Of a DNA stretch of 64,000 nt, positions 1 through 9,119 are shown piece by piece (within the stretch, counting starts at the first letter, position 1; each line of letters starts with the position of its first letter). The notes under the pieces were generated by a model. The model saw only the letters and a program-made list of their open reading frames with translations, did not search any database and had not been told where the DNA came from. The position numbers were made by a program, and so were the translations under genes. The stretch is from Martinezella hainanensis (lineage in GTDB: Bacteria > Pseudomonadota > Alphaproteobacteria > Rhizobiales > Rhizobiaceae), in NCBI RefSeq assembly GCF_900094555.1, contig NZ_FMAC01000011.1, forward strand, positions 62,001 through 126,000, read 5' to 3'.

Positions 1-1037
1 GCTGCCTGCCGACCTACAATCAGGCTGGCATCCTGGCGCCCATTCTTCTGGTTCTGGCGCGTTTGCTGCAGGGCATTTCAGCGGCCGGCGAACAGGCTGG
101 CGCCAGTTCGATGACACTTGAGCACGCACCTGAAAACCGGCGCGCCTTCTTCACCAGTTTCACGCTGAGCGGAACGCAGGCCGGGCTGATCCTTGCAACA
201 TTGGTCTTCATCCCGCTTGGAAAGCTCGATGAAGCCGCATTGATGTCATGGGGCTGGCGTATCCCGTTTTTCCTGAGCTTCGTGGTTGTTATCGTCGGAT
301 TCTGGGTACGCCGCACGCTTGCTGAAACCCCGGCCTTTCTGGAGGAAACAAAGAAGGGCGAAGTCGCAAAAGTGCCGCTCGTCTCGCTTCTCACCAATTA
401 TTGGGCTGATGTGCTGCGCATCATCTTTGCGGCGCTGATTTCCGTCGTAAGCACGATTTTCAGCGTCTTCACGCTGTCCTATGCCGTCAACACCATGCAT
501 ATCGATCGCTCGACGATGCTGACCGTTCTGGTGCTTGCCAATATCGTGGCGCTGGGCGCGATCCCCGCGTGGGCGATCCTTGCGGATCGCATCGGCCGCA
601 AGCCTATCTTCATCTTCGGCGCCATCGGCTGCGCGGTGCTGATCTGGCCTTACATCTGGGCCATCAGCCAGAACAACCTCATGCTGGTCTTCGTCCTTGG
701 CATTCTGCTTTCCGGCGTGGTTTACAGCGCTTCCAACGGCATCTGGCCGGCGCTCTATGCAGAAATGTTCGACACTCGCGTGCGTCTGTCCGGCATGGCC
801 GTCGGAACTCAGATCGGCTTCGCGCTCGGCGGCTTCGCGCCGACCATCAGCGCGGCCGTGATGGGCACAGGACCGATGGGATGGGTGCCGGTTGCCGTCT
901 TTACCTCGATTACAGCTTTGATCGCGGCTGTTTCCGCAGCAACGGCAACGGAGACCTACAAGACACCGATCGATCAGCTCGGCAGGGATGAACGACGTCT
1001 GGCGGCCTCCGTTCGCCATGCCGATCGGACGGTCTAG
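1..1037 (+). CDS. MFS transporter, metabolite:H+ symporter (MHS) family, probably shikimate/dehydroshikimate uptake; 5' end outside window
   Basis: The reading frame is open from base 3 to a TAG at 1035-1037, so the N-terminus lies upstream of the window. The visible part begins inside the first half of the transporter, with a LLQGISAAGEQAGAS stretch followed by an ENRRAFFTS loop, both typical of the MHS branch (ShiA, KgtP, ProP). A second-half loop with LADRIGRKP (about 560-610) matches the conserved DRxGRK motif of MFS proteins. Eight or so hydrophobic segments can be seen. The next gene is a 3-dehydroshikimate dehydratase and a shikimate dehydrogenase lies further on, so shikimate or a related hydroaromatic acid is the likely substrate. 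Family assignment is firm; substrate is inferred from neighbours. Confidence 0.85.
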   Translation, partial: CLPTYNQAGILAPILLVLARLLQGISAAGEQAGASSMTLEHAPENRRAFFTSFTLSGTQAGLILATLVFIPLGKLDEAALMSWGWRIPFFLSFVVVIVGFWVRRTLAETPAFLEETKKGEVAKVPLVSLLTNYWADVLRIIFAALISVVSTIFSVFTLSYAVNTMHIDRSTMLTVLVLANIVALGAIPAWAILADRIGRKPIFIFGAIGCAVLIWPYIWAISQNNLMLVFVLGILLSGVVYSASNGIWPALYAEMFDTRVRLSGMAVGTQIGFALGGFAPTISAAVMGTGPMGWVPVAVFTSITALIAAVSAATATETYKTPIDQLGRDERRLAASVRHADRTV

Positions 1038-1120
1038 CCGTCTGGTCCGATCTTGCCAGCGATGACGTCCAGCGATCGCGGATGAGTTTGTTGAAAATCG
1101 TCAAGTAGCGGGATGAAACA

Positions 1121-3007
1121 ATGAAAACCTCGATTGCGACCGTTTCGATCAGCGGTGACCTCAAGGAAAAGCTTCAGGCCATCGCCAAGGCCGGTTTCGA
1201 TGGCGTGGAGATCTTCGAGAACGATTTTCTCGCCTTCGATGAATCGCCACGCCAGGTCGGTCAGATGGTGAGAGATCATGGGCTGGAGATCACGCTCTTT
1301 CAGCCCTTCCGGGACTTTGAAGGCATGCCCGAACCCTTGCGCAGCCGAACCTTCGATCGTGCCGAACGCAAGTTCGACCTGATGCAGGAGATGGGAACCG
1401 ATCTTGTTCTTGTTTGTTCGAACGTCTCGTCCGTGGCATTGGGAGGGATCGACCGCGCCGCAGCCGACTTCTTCGAGCTCGGCGAGAGGGCGGCCAAGCG
1501 CGGTCTGCGTGTTGGCTATGAGGCGCTTGCCTGGGGCCGGCACATTCACGATCACCGAGATGCCTGGGAGATCGTCCGCCGGGCCGATCATCCGAATATT
1601 GGTCTCATCCTCGACAGCTTCCATACGCTTTCGCGCAAGATCGACGTCAATTCGATCCGTTCGATCCCGAAGGAAAAGATCTTCATCATCCAGCTTGCCG
1701 ATGCGCCGTTGATCGACATGGATCTCCTCTATTGGAGCCGCCATTTCCGTAATATGCCGGGGGAGGGCGACCTTCCGGTGCTCGAATTCATGAAAGCGGT
1801 CGCGGCAACGGGCTACGACGGCTATCTGTCGCTGGAGATTTTCAACGATCAGTTCCGCGGCGGTTCGCCGACCGCCATCGCCGTCGATGGCAGGCGTTCA
1901 CTTGTCTATCTCGGCGATCAGGTTCGCCGTGCGGGGAACAGCAGCCTCACCTTGCCGCCCATGCCGGCTCGCGCCGAAGTGGACGGCATTGCCTTTATCG
2001 AGTTTACAGTCGACGAGGCAGAAACATCCGTCCTCTCCGATCGGCTACGTACATTGGGCTTTCGCCATGTCGGACACCACAAGAGCAAGCGCGTCGATGT
2101 CTTCCGGCAGGGCGACATCAACCTTGTCGTCAATACCGATCCGGATGGGTTTGCCGGTGCCTCCTATGCTTTGCATGGGCAGTCGGCTTATGCGATGGGA
2201 TTATGGGTTGATGATGCCGAAGCTGCGGTCGCGCGGGCCGTCGCCCTCGGCGCGGAACGCTTCGGACAGCCTTTGGATCCCGGCGAGATCGAAATGCCGG
2301 CGGTCAGGGGCGTTGGCGGCGGCGTTCTTTATCTTCTCGATCGCAAGAGCGCGCTCGCCCGCATATGGGAGATCGAGTTCGACCCAGTCGACGACGATAC
2401 CAATCTGCGGCCGGTCGGACTGACGGGCATAGATCACGTCGCGCAAACGATGAAATATGAGGAACTGTTGACCTGGCTGCTCTTTTATACCGCGATATTG
2501 AATGCGCATAAGACGCCGATGGTCGACATTATCGATCCTGCCGGCGTCGTTCGCAGCCAGGTGGTCGAAAACGAGCCAGGCACCTTGCGCATCACGCTGA
2601 ACGGTGCGGAAAACCGCAATACCTTGGCCGGCCACTTCATCGCCGAGACCTTCGGCTCCGGCATCCAGCATCTGGCCTTTGCGACCGATAATATCTTTGC
2701 GGCTGCGGCTGCCTTATCGGATAACGGCTTTGCCACCTTGGTGATCTCGCCCAACTATTACGACGACCTGGAGGCGAGGTTCGGCCTCGAGCCGGCTTTC
2801 ACAGATCGCCTGAAGGCACATAACATTCTCTATGATCGCGACGATCACGGCGAATATTTCCAGCTCTACAGCCCCACCTACGGCGAAGGCTTCTTCTTCG
2901 AAATCGTCCAGCGCAGCGGCTATCGCGGCTATGGTGCGGCGAATGCCATCTTTCGCATAGCAGCGCTGAGGCGGCATCTGCGACCGATTGGTCTGCCGAA
3001 ACTTTAG
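1121..3007 (+). CDS. quiC: 3-dehydroshikimate dehydratase, two-domain QuiC1 type (sugar-phosphate-isomerase-like plus HPPD-like)
   Basis: This 628-residue protein would convert 3-dehydroshikimate to protocatechuate, which feeds the beta-ketoadipate pathway. Residues 1-265 form a xylose-isomerase-like TIM barrel. E134, D165 (in LILDSFH), Q191 (in IIQLADA) and E239 (in LSLEIFND) sit where this family binds its divalent metal. Residues about 285-628 form a 4-hydroxyphenylpyruvate-dioxygenase-like vicinal-oxygen-chelate region that keeps an iron triad pattern: H439 (GIDHV), H517 (GIQHLAF) and E594 (FFFEIVQR). The fused architecture and length match the QuiC1 group; the role of the HPPD-like half in that group is not settled. 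The start ATG lies 83 bp after the transporter, probably in one transcript. Confidence 0.9.
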   Translation: MKTSIATVSISGDLKEKLQAIAKAGFDGVEIFENDFLAFDESPRQVGQMVRDHGLEITLFQPFRDFEGMPEPLRSRTFDRAERKFDLMQEMGTDLVLVCSNVSSVALGGIDRAAADFFELGERAAKRGLRVGYEALAWGRHIHDHRDAWEIVRRADHPNIGLILDSFHTLSRKIDVNSIRSIPKEKIFIIQLADAPLIDMDLLYWSRHFRNMPGEGDLPVLEFMKAVAATGYDGYLSLEIFNDQFRGGSPTAIAVDGRRSLVYLGDQVRRAGNSSLTLPPMPARAEVDGIAFIEFTVDEAETSVLSDRLRTLGFRHVGHHKSKRVDVFRQGDINLVVNTDPDGFAGASYALHGQSAYAMGLWVDDAEAAVARAVALGAERFGQPLDPGEIEMPAVRGVGGGVLYLLDRKSALARIWEIEFDPVDDDTNLRPVGLTGIDHVAQTMKYEELLTWLLFYTAILNAHKTPMVDIIDPAGVVRSQVVENEPGTLRITLNGAENRNTLAGHFIAETFGSGIQHLAFATDNIFAAAAALSDNGFATLVISPNYYDDLEARFGLEPAFTDRLKAHNILYDRDDHGEYFQLYSPTYGEGFFFEIVQRSGYRGYGAANAIFRIAALRRHLRPIGLPKL

Positions 3008-3090
3008 ACCCTCCCCATTGGCGTGAAGCCTGTGTTAAAGCTTTGATCTTCAATGTTGGGCAGGGACAGACCCAGGAAGACGAGCAAGGC

Positions 3091-3762
3091 ATGACCAAAG
3101 CGCAAGCGGCCAAGATCGAGCGTCTTACGCGAAAGAACGATCCAGACGCGACCAAGGAAAATATCCTCAAGATCGCCACCGAGGAATTCGTCGCAGCAGG
3201 TTTTTCCGGTGCGCGCGTCGATGAAATCGCCGAGCGCACCAAGACGTCCAAGCGCATGATCTATTACTATTTCGGCAGCAAGGAGGGGCTCTATCTTGCT
3301 GTTCTCGAGCAGGCCTATACGAAGATCCGCACACTCGAGAGTGAACTCGATCTCGAGAACATGCCGCCCGTTCAAGCCATGGCGCAGTTGATCGCCAGCA
3401 CCTTCGATCACGACGACCAAAATCCGGATTTCGTCCGCCTGGTCAGCATCGAGAACATCCATCGCGCCGAACATATGAAGCGTTCGGTCGTCCTGTCGCA
3501 GATGAACATCGCAATCATCGATATCATCACTGGAATCCTCGAGCGGGGCTACGCCGATGGCAGTTTCACGCGCCGGGTAGACCCGGTCGATCTGCACATG
3601 ATGATCAGCGCACAGTGCTTTTTTCGCGTTTCCAATCGGCACACGTTCGGGGCGATCTTCGAGCGTGATTTGTCATCCGAAATGTTAAAGACGCGGCACA
3701 AGTCTCTGATCGTCGATGCGATCCTTGCTTTTCTGAGACATCCCTCCTTCGAATTGGCCTGA
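3091..3762 (+). CDS. TetR/AcrR family transcriptional regulator of the shikimate genes
   Basis: This 223-residue repressor-type protein has an N-terminal helix-turn-helix, ending in the recognition-helix pattern TSKRMIYYYFGSKEGLY at about residues 50-66, and a helical ligand-binding domain behind it. I chose the ATG at 3091; a TTG at 3043 would add 16 residues, but the family usually starts close to the basic helix seen here (RLTRKNDPDATKENIL). The gene lies between the dehydratase and the shikimate dehydrogenase on the same strand. A near-palindrome overlaps the promoter of the next gene and is a plausible binding site. The inducer would be a hydroaromatic acid, by inference only. Confidence 0.88.
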   Translation: MTKAQAAKIERLTRKNDPDATKENILKIATEEFVAAGFSGARVDEIAERTKTSKRMIYYYFGSKEGLYLAVLEQAYTKIRTLESELDLENMPPVQAMAQLIASTFDHDDQNPDFVRLVSIENIHRAEHMKRSVVLSQMNIAIIDIITGILERGYADGSFTRRVDPVDLHMMISAQCFFRVSNRHTFGAIFERDLSSEMLKTRHKSLIVDAILAFLRHPSFELA

Positions 3763-3824
3763 CGAGGCGCAGAGTTATTTGATTGGCACTGGCGTTTTCC
3801 AGCCGCACTCAACCATGCCTCATA

Positions 3825-3853
3825 TTGACTTTACGTACTAGTTCGTACATTTT
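3825..3853 (+). promoter_or_regulatory. Probable sigma70-type promoter with TetR operator in the -35/-10 spacer
   Basis: TTGACT at 3825-3830 and CATTTT at 3848-3853 are separated by 17 bp. The spacer carries the imperfect palindrome ACGTACTAGTTCGT (3833-3846, centred on ACTAGT, 12 of 14 positions symmetric). A repressor bound here would block RNA polymerase. The TetR gene ends 62 bp upstream and the shikimate dehydrogenase starts 48 bp downstream. Confidence 0.55.
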
Positions 3854-3901
3854 GCAAGCAAGCCTGTAGCATGGCTTTGTTTTGCTGCTCGGGAGGAAAG
3901 A

Positions 3902-4771
3902 TTGAACACTCAAGCCGCCATTGTTCCTCGTCAACTTCGTGTCGGATTGATCGGTGCCGGGATAGGGCGTTCGCTGACGCCGGCCATGCATATGCGCGAA
4001 GGCGAGCATTGTGGCCTATCCTATCGCTACGATCTCATCGACCTGGACACGCGCGGTCTCTCCGCGTCGGACCTGCCGGCTCTCATCGATGAGGCCGAGG
4101 CGCAGGGCTTTGCCGGCCTCAACATCACCCATCCCTGCAAGCAGGCGGCCGTGGCACTGGTGGACGAACTGTCGCCCGACGCCCAGACGCTGCGATCCAT
4201 CAATACGATCGTCTTTGATGGACGACGCAGGATCGGCCACAATACCGATTGGTGGGGATTTGCCGAAAGTTTCCGGCGTGGGCTGACCGGGGTTTCACTC
4301 GATCACATTGTGCAGCTGGGTGCGGGCGGCGCCGGCGTTGCCGTTGCCCATGCTGTGGCTGAAATGGGTGCGCATTCGATTGAGATATTCGATCTCGACC
4401 CCTTGCGCGCGCAGGCCCTCGTGGATCAGCTTCAGCCGGCACACGACACTTGCCGTTTTTCGATTGGTCGTGATCTTGCCGCAACATTGGATGTGGCGGA
4501 CGGTCTGGTCCATGCAACGCCGACCGGCATGACCGCGCATCCAGGACTGCCGCTCGATGCGCGGCTCCTGTCCGACCGCCTCTGGGTCGCGGAAATCGTG
4601 TACTTCCCGATCGAGACCGAGTTGGTGAAACTCGCCCGGCAGACAGGCTGCCGCGTTCTCGACGGCGGTGGCATGGCGGTATTCCAGGCGGTGAAGGCTT
4701 TCGAACTGTTCACCGGCATTCGTCCGGCGGCCGAGCGCATGATGCAGCACTTCAATTCGCTGCGCTCCTAG
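3902..4771 (+). CDS. Shikimate (quinate/shikimate-type) 5-dehydrogenase, probable NAD-dependent catabolic form
   Basis: The 289-residue enzyme interconverts shikimate and 3-dehydroshikimate. The TTG start is supported by a strong ribosome-binding site (GGGAGGAAAGA directly before it). The N-terminal substrate domain contains SLTPAMH, K80 in NITHPCK and D116 in GHNTDWWG, the catalytic Lys/Asp pair of the AroE family. The Rossmann loop is GAGGAG (140-145). The second strand ends in IFDLD with D164, an acidic residue that usually selects NAD over NADP; biosynthetic AroE normally has an Asn-Arg-Thr type sequence there. This and the neighbouring dehydratase point to shikimate use as a carbon source rather than aromatic amino acid synthesis. 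Confidence 0.88.
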   Translation: MNTQAAIVPRQLRVGLIGAGIGRSLTPAMHMREGEHCGLSYRYDLIDLDTRGLSASDLPALIDEAEAQGFAGLNITHPCKQAAVALVDELSPDAQTLRSINTIVFDGRRRIGHNTDWWGFAESFRRGLTGVSLDHIVQLGAGGAGVAVAHAVAEMGAHSIEIFDLDPLRAQALVDQLQPAHDTCRFSIGRDLAATLDVADGLVHATPTGMTAHPGLPLDARLLSDRLWVAEIVYFPIETELVKLARQTGCRVLDGGGMAVFQAVKAFELFTGIRPAAERMMQHFNSLRS

Positions 4772-4832
4772 AGAATTTCCAGGAAAAGCGCACTACGGTT
4801 TCCCTTTCGAAATGCGTAGAAAAATGCTCTAG
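4771..4832. repeat. RIME-like rhizobial intergenic repeat, partial copy
   Basis: A stretch running from GAGAATTTCCAGGAAAAG to ATGCTCTAG begins at the stop of the shikimate dehydrogenase gene. It shares its blocks (TTCCAGGAAAAG, TTTCC, AATGCGT/AATTGCGT, AAAA) in the same order with the longer copy at 14901-15006. It resembles the palindromic RIME-type elements known from rhizobia. The rest of the gap to 4917 shows no other feature. Confidence 0.5.
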
Positions 4833-4917
4833 GCGCCAGTCGGCGATTGAAGAGCCCGATCGCCCAAGCTTCGGCGCCGAAGTTTCATCCTCGGCACCGG
4901 ATACGTCATGGGTGGGG

Positions 4918-7059
4918 TCAGGCCGATTGCTCGATTACCAATACGCCGTAGCCGGCGAGTTCGGTCGTGCCCGATATCGCCTTGCTGGTCAGTAGATCGG
5001 TACCTGCAGGCAGATTGACGATCTTCGCTTCGTGTTCCGTGTTGAGGACGAATAGCAGCTTCCTGCCGTCACCCTCGCGCAGCGACACTTCGACGCCTGC
5101 AGGCAGATCCTGCACCAGCGGCGTGGCAATGCCGTCGCTGACGAGAAGCTCGCGAATGACCTCCGCAAGCGGCGCGGTCAGATAGGTGCCGAGATAATAG
5201 ACCTGACCATTGCCATGCCGCCGGCGCGTCAACATTGGCGTGCCTTCCAGGAAGCGATCGGACCAGCGGCCAACGATCTCCGTGTCCGTGGTCGTTTCCA
5301 GCTTCTCGTAAAGGTGCCCGGCTTCCAGCTGGCGGTTTCCGATCGTATAGGCATATTTGCGCGAGGCGGAGGTTGCCGCCGGACGTGGCGAGGGCTGGTG
5401 GCTGCCGATACCGCCCTCGCGAAAACCGGTGAACAGCCCATCCGCGCCCGGAGCGGAGACCGGGCCGAATTCGTAGACACGCACGCCCGAAAGCTCCGAG
5501 AGCGCCCGACCCGGTGCCTGGGTGCGGATGATATGATTGTTGTCGTCGCGAGTTCCCGTCATTGCCGACAGGATGAGCGTGCCGCCATCGGCGACGAACT
5601 TCTCAACCGCTGGCGACCATTCCTCTTTCCACATAACCCAGTGGGGAACATAGAGGGCCTTGACGCGTGAGAGATCATCTTCCGGATGGATGACGCCGCA
5701 GGCAACACCGGCCTCATAGCATGCGCGGTGCAGATGGGCAGCATCCTGCATCGGGCTCGGCAGGCCGATCGCATAGGTCTTGTAGGCTTCCTGATTGTCG
5801 AAATCCGCGCCGGCGATGGCAACATCCATGCGGACAGCGGTGCCGAGCAGCTTGTCCTCGATCTTGCGGATATCCGACGCGAATTGCTTGGCTTCCTCGT
5901 AACGGCGGCGCGGCACGTCATCGTGATCGATAATGCCGTTCCAGTAGATCTCGGCGCCAAAATGCGCCGGCCGCCAGCGGAAGAACATCAACCCGTCTGC
6001 ACCACGCGAGACCGAGGTCATCGCCATGCGGCGCATCTCGCCGGGCTCCGGCACGGAGGAGGAAAAGCCCGGCTGGCTGCCGAGGCCGGAGGCCTGCTCG
6101 GGAACGATGAAATTGCCCGAATAGGCGCGGCATTGGTCGAGGTGGAAAGCCTGCGTGATCGCATGCCCGCCGCCGCGGCGCATCTCGTCATAAAGGAACG
6201 GATAGATGTCGAACCCGATGAAATCGAGATCCTGGCCGAACTGACCGCGAAAATCGATGTCGGCAAGGTTGCCGAGATTGTGGAAGATGAACCATGCGGG
6301 ATTGGTGGCCCTCAGGATTTCCACCTGATCGTGCTGGAAGAGGGCCGTCGCGAAGGCGAGGAAGCGGTGATAGTCCTGCACGTGGCCGGGGCTGGAGAAG
6401 GACGGATTCATCGGTTTCGGGAAGACGATCTGGTCGAAGGTCTGGTAGGCCGTTGCCCAGAAATCGCCGCCCCAGGCAAAGTTCAAGGCTTCGATCGTGC
6501 CGTATTTTGCACGGCAGAACTTCTGGAATTCGATCAGCGCCGATGGCGAGTAGCTTTCGGAGGTTGTTGTGTTCAACTCGTTATCCGTCTGCCAGCCGAT
6601 GACGTCGGGATTGTCGCGGTAATGCTCTGCCATGATGCGGGTTATGCGCTGGCTGTGCCGGCGCAGCACCGGGCTTGTCGTGTCGCAATGCTGGCGCGAC
6701 CCGTGGCTTGCCTGCCTGCCATTCGCATCGACACGCAGGACTTCCGGATATTTTGCCGTCAGCCAGCGCGGCGGCGTTGCCGTCGGGGTGCAAAGGATGG
6801 TCTTGATGCCATGCCTGGCCAGGCCGGCAATCGCCTTGTCGAAGAGCGAGAAGTCGAAATGGTCTTCATGCGGCTCCATGATATGCCAGGCGAATTCCGC
6901 CATGCGGACGGTGTTGAAACCGGCGGCCACCATGCGTTCGGCATCTCGGTCCCAATAGCTCTCGTCGACATGTTCGGGATAATGCGGTACGCCGACCATA
7001 AAGCCGTCGAGGTTGAGCGTCCGCCAGACCGAGAGCGGCTTTCTTTCCAAAACTTTCAT
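4918..7059 (-). CDS. Beta-galactosidase, glycoside hydrolase family 42
   Basis: The 713-residue protein hydrolyses terminal beta-galactosides in the cytoplasm. It has the GH42 layout: a TIM barrel (about 1-390) beginning with GVPHYPEHVDESYW, then a trimerisation domain and a C-terminal beta domain. The acid/base is E161 in GWQTDNELN and the nucleophile E321 in FIVPEQASG. No signal peptide is present, so substrate must be imported. The gene is the last of an operon, 17 bp after the ABC ATPase, and the ROK regulator lies at the operon head. GH42 enzymes also act on galacto-oligosaccharides and plant-derived galactosides, so lactose itself need not be the natural substrate. Confidence 0.92.
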   Translation of the reverse strand: MKVLERKPLSVWRTLNLDGFMVGVPHYPEHVDESYWDRDAERMVAAGFNTVRMAEFAWHIMEPHEDHFDFSLFDKAIAGLARHGIKTILCTPTATPPRWLTAKYPEVLRVDANGRQASHGSRQHCDTTSPVLRRHSQRITRIMAEHYRDNPDVIGWQTDNELNTTTSESYSPSALIEFQKFCRAKYGTIEALNFAWGGDFWATAYQTFDQIVFPKPMNPSFSSPGHVQDYHRFLAFATALFQHDQVEILRATNPAWFIFHNLGNLADIDFRGQFGQDLDFIGFDIYPFLYDEMRRGGGHAITQAFHLDQCRAYSGNFIVPEQASGLGSQPGFSSSVPEPGEMRRMAMTSVSRGADGLMFFRWRPAHFGAEIYWNGIIDHDDVPRRRYEEAKQFASDIRKIEDKLLGTAVRMDVAIAGADFDNQEAYKTYAIGLPSPMQDAAHLHRACYEAGVACGVIHPEDDLSRVKALYVPHWVMWKEEWSPAVEKFVADGGTLILSAMTGTRDDNNHIIRTQAPGRALSELSGVRVYEFGPVSAPGADGLFTGFREGGIGSHQPSPRPAATSASRKYAYTIGNRQLEAGHLYEKLETTTDTEIVGRWSDRFLEGTPMLTRRRHGNGQVYYLGTYLTAPLAEVIRELLVSDGIATPLVQDLPAGVEVSLREGDGRKLLFVLNTEHEAKIVNLPAGTDLLTSKAISGTTELAGYGVLVIEQSA

Positions 7060-7076
7060 GAGCTCACAAGCTTTCT

Positions 7077-8228
7077 TTACAGAGAGGCAATGATGGGCTT
7101 CGGCCGGCTGAGGGTTCTGCCATCGGGGCCGAAGAGGTAGAGGGAGGAGGTGGAGGCGGACAGCTTGACCTGCTCGCCGGCCGAAAACCCGGTCGCATTG
7201 CCGAGCTGAACGGTGAAATTGCGCGTACCGCTTTCCGAGCCGATCGTGGCAAGCGGGCCTGCATCGACGTAGAGAATGGTTTCGCGACCGAGTTGCTCGA
7301 CGAGGCGGACCCTGCCGTCGAGAGAAATGGCGGCGTCCTCACTGGAAGCGCCGATCTTCAGCGATTCCGGCCGGATGCCCAGGGTGAGGCTCGCTTCTGC
7401 TTTAAGATCGCCGACATCGGCCACGGGAACCCGGACTGTCGTGCCGCTACCTTCAAGCGCGACTTCAGCCACGCCGTCACGAAGGGAAACGAGCTTTGCA
7501 TTGACGAAATTGATCCGCGGCGCGCCGAGGAAGCCGGCAACGAACTGGTTTGCCGGGTTGTGATAGAGACTAAGCGGGGCACCTTCCTGTTCGATGATAC
7601 CCTTGTTGAACACGACGATGCGGCTCGCCATGGTCATCGCCTCGACCTGATCGTGCGTCACATAGATCATCGTCGAGCCAAGCTGCTGGTGCAGCGTCGA
7701 AAGCTCGACGCGCATTTGCGTGCGCAGCGCCGCATCGAGATTGGAGAGCGGCTCGTCGAAGAGGAAAACCTCCGGTGCACGGGTGATGGCACGGCCGATG
7801 GCAACGCGCTGGCGCTGGCCGCCCGAGAGCTGCTTTGGGCGCTTGTCGAGTTGGTCGGATATTCTAAGGATGTCCGCCGCACGCTTGACGGCAGCTTCGA
7901 TCTCGGCTTGCGGACGCTTGGCCATCTTCAGGCCGAAACCCATGTTCTCGGCAACCGTCATGTGCGGATAAAGCGCATAGGACTGGAAGACCATGGCAAT
8001 GCCGCGATCGCCCGGCTCTTCGCGTGTCACGTTGCGGCCGTTGATCCAGATCTCGCCCGAGCTGATGGTCTCAAGCCCGGCAATCGTCTTCAGCGTGGTA
8101 GATTTACCGCAGCCCGATGGGCCGACCATGACGATGAATTCGCCCTTGTCGACGGATAGATTCACCGAACGCAGGGCGTGGTAGCCGCCATAATGTTTGT
8201 CGATATCGACCAGCTGTACATGGCTCAT
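7077..8228 (-). CDS. Sugar ABC transporter ATP-binding protein, UgpC/MsmK family
   Basis: This 383-residue ATPase energises the galactoside importer. Walker A is GPSGCGKST (about 37-45), the signature is LSGGQRQRVAIGRA and Walker B is VFLFDEPLSNLD. The C-terminal 130 residues form the OB-fold (MalK-type) regulatory domain seen in CUT1 transporters, which normally have one ATPase serving both sites. It follows the second permease by 39 bp and precedes the beta-galactosidase by 17 bp. ATPases of this family are often shared between sugar systems. Confidence 0.93.
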   Translation of the reverse strand: MSHVQLVDIDKHYGGYHALRSVNLSVDKGEFIVMVGPSGCGKSTTLKTIAGLETISSGEIWINGRNVTREEPGDRGIAMVFQSYALYPHMTVAENMGFGLKMAKRPQAEIEAAVKRAADILRISDQLDKRPKQLSGGQRQRVAIGRAITRAPEVFLFDEPLSNLDAALRTQMRVELSTLHQQLGSTMIYVTHDQVEAMTMASRIVVFNKGIIEQEGAPLSLYHNPANQFVAGFLGAPRINFVNAKLVSLRDGVAEVALEGSGTTVRVPVADVGDLKAEASLTLGIRPESLKIGASSEDAAISLDGRVRLVEQLGRETILYVDAGPLATIGSESGTRNFTVQLGNATGFSAGEQVKLSASTSSLYLFGPDGRTLSRPKPIIASL

Positions 8229-8267
8229 GAATAGTACTCCAAATCGGTTCGCGCGGTGCGGGACGTG

Positions 8268-9119
8268 TCAGCCCTTGACGGCACCCATGGTAAGACCCGC
8301 GATGAAATGCTTCTGCATCAGGAAGAACATCAGGACCGGCGGAACGGCGACGAACAATGTTGCCGCCGCCACGATATTCCAGGCCGACGTCCATTCGCCT
8401 CTGAGGTTGTTCAGGCCCGCCGTCACCGGCTTCACGACGTCGCTCTGGGTGAGTACGATCGCCCAGAAGTAATCGTTCCAGACGAAGGTGAAGATCAGGA
8501 TTGCAAGGGCGGCAAGCGCCGGCCGCATCAGCGGTATGACGACATGGCGCATTGTCTGCCAGGGGGACGCGCCTTCCGCACGCGCCGCCTGGAACAATTC
8601 ATCGGGCAGTGCCGCGATGAAATTGCGCATGAACAGGGTCGCAAAACCCGTCTGGAAGGCAACATGGAAGATGATTAGCGCGAAATAGGTGTCGTAGAGG
8701 CCGACTGAGACCATAAGATCGCGCACCGGGATCATCATGATCTGCGCAGGCAGGAAGTTGCCGCCGACGAAGAGCGAGAAGAGCAGGGCATTGCCGCGAA
8801 AATTGTAGCGTGCGAGCACATAGCCGGTCAGCGTCGACAACACGAGCACCAGCAGCACCGAAGGCAGGGTAATGATGAGGCTGTTGATGAAATAGCCCCA
8901 CATGTTCGTCTGCTGGAAGACGGACTGGAAATTCTCGATGAGATTGAAGTGCTCAGGCCAGGACCAGTATTTGCCGGCCATGATCTCATCGGCCGTCTTG
9001 GATGCCGTCAGCATGACGGCAAAGAGCGGCAACAGCCACAATATGAGGATGAGGCCGACAAAGCCGGCATAAAGGCCGCGAAGTGCGGGCTTCTCCTCGG
9101 GGATGGGGCGAGGATACAT
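8268..9119 (-). CDS. Carbohydrate ABC transporter permease, MalG type
   Basis: This is a 283-residue inner-membrane protein with six predicted membrane spans and a binding-protein-dependent transport loop (EGASPWQTMRHVVIPLMRPAL) that contacts the ATPase. The reading frame is open further upstream, but the ATG at 9119 is the real start: its first base overlaps the last base of the preceding permease stop codon (TGATG), which indicates translational coupling. The protein begins MYPRPIPEEK before the first membrane segment, normal for the MalG/CUT1 branch. Confidence 0.92.
   Translation of the reverse strand: MYPRPIPEEKPALRGLYAGFVGLILILWLLPLFAVMLTASKTADEIMAGKYWSWPEHFNLIENFQSVFQQTNMWGYFINSLIITLPSVLLVLVLSTLTGYVLARYNFRGNALLFSLFVGGNFLPAQIMMIPVRDLMVSVGLYDTYFALIIFHVAFQTGFATLFMRNFIAALPDELFQAARAEGASPWQTMRHVVIPLMRPALAALAILIFTFVWNDYFWAIVLTQSDVVKPVTAGLNNLRGEWTSAWNIVAAATLFVAVPPVLMFFLMQKHFIAGLTMGAVKG

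Noticed and set aside
5686..7140. 484-codon open frame opposite the beta-galactosidase gene
   Set aside because: Antisense shadow of a GC-rich gene; no family features, while the minus strand has intact GH42 catalytic residues.
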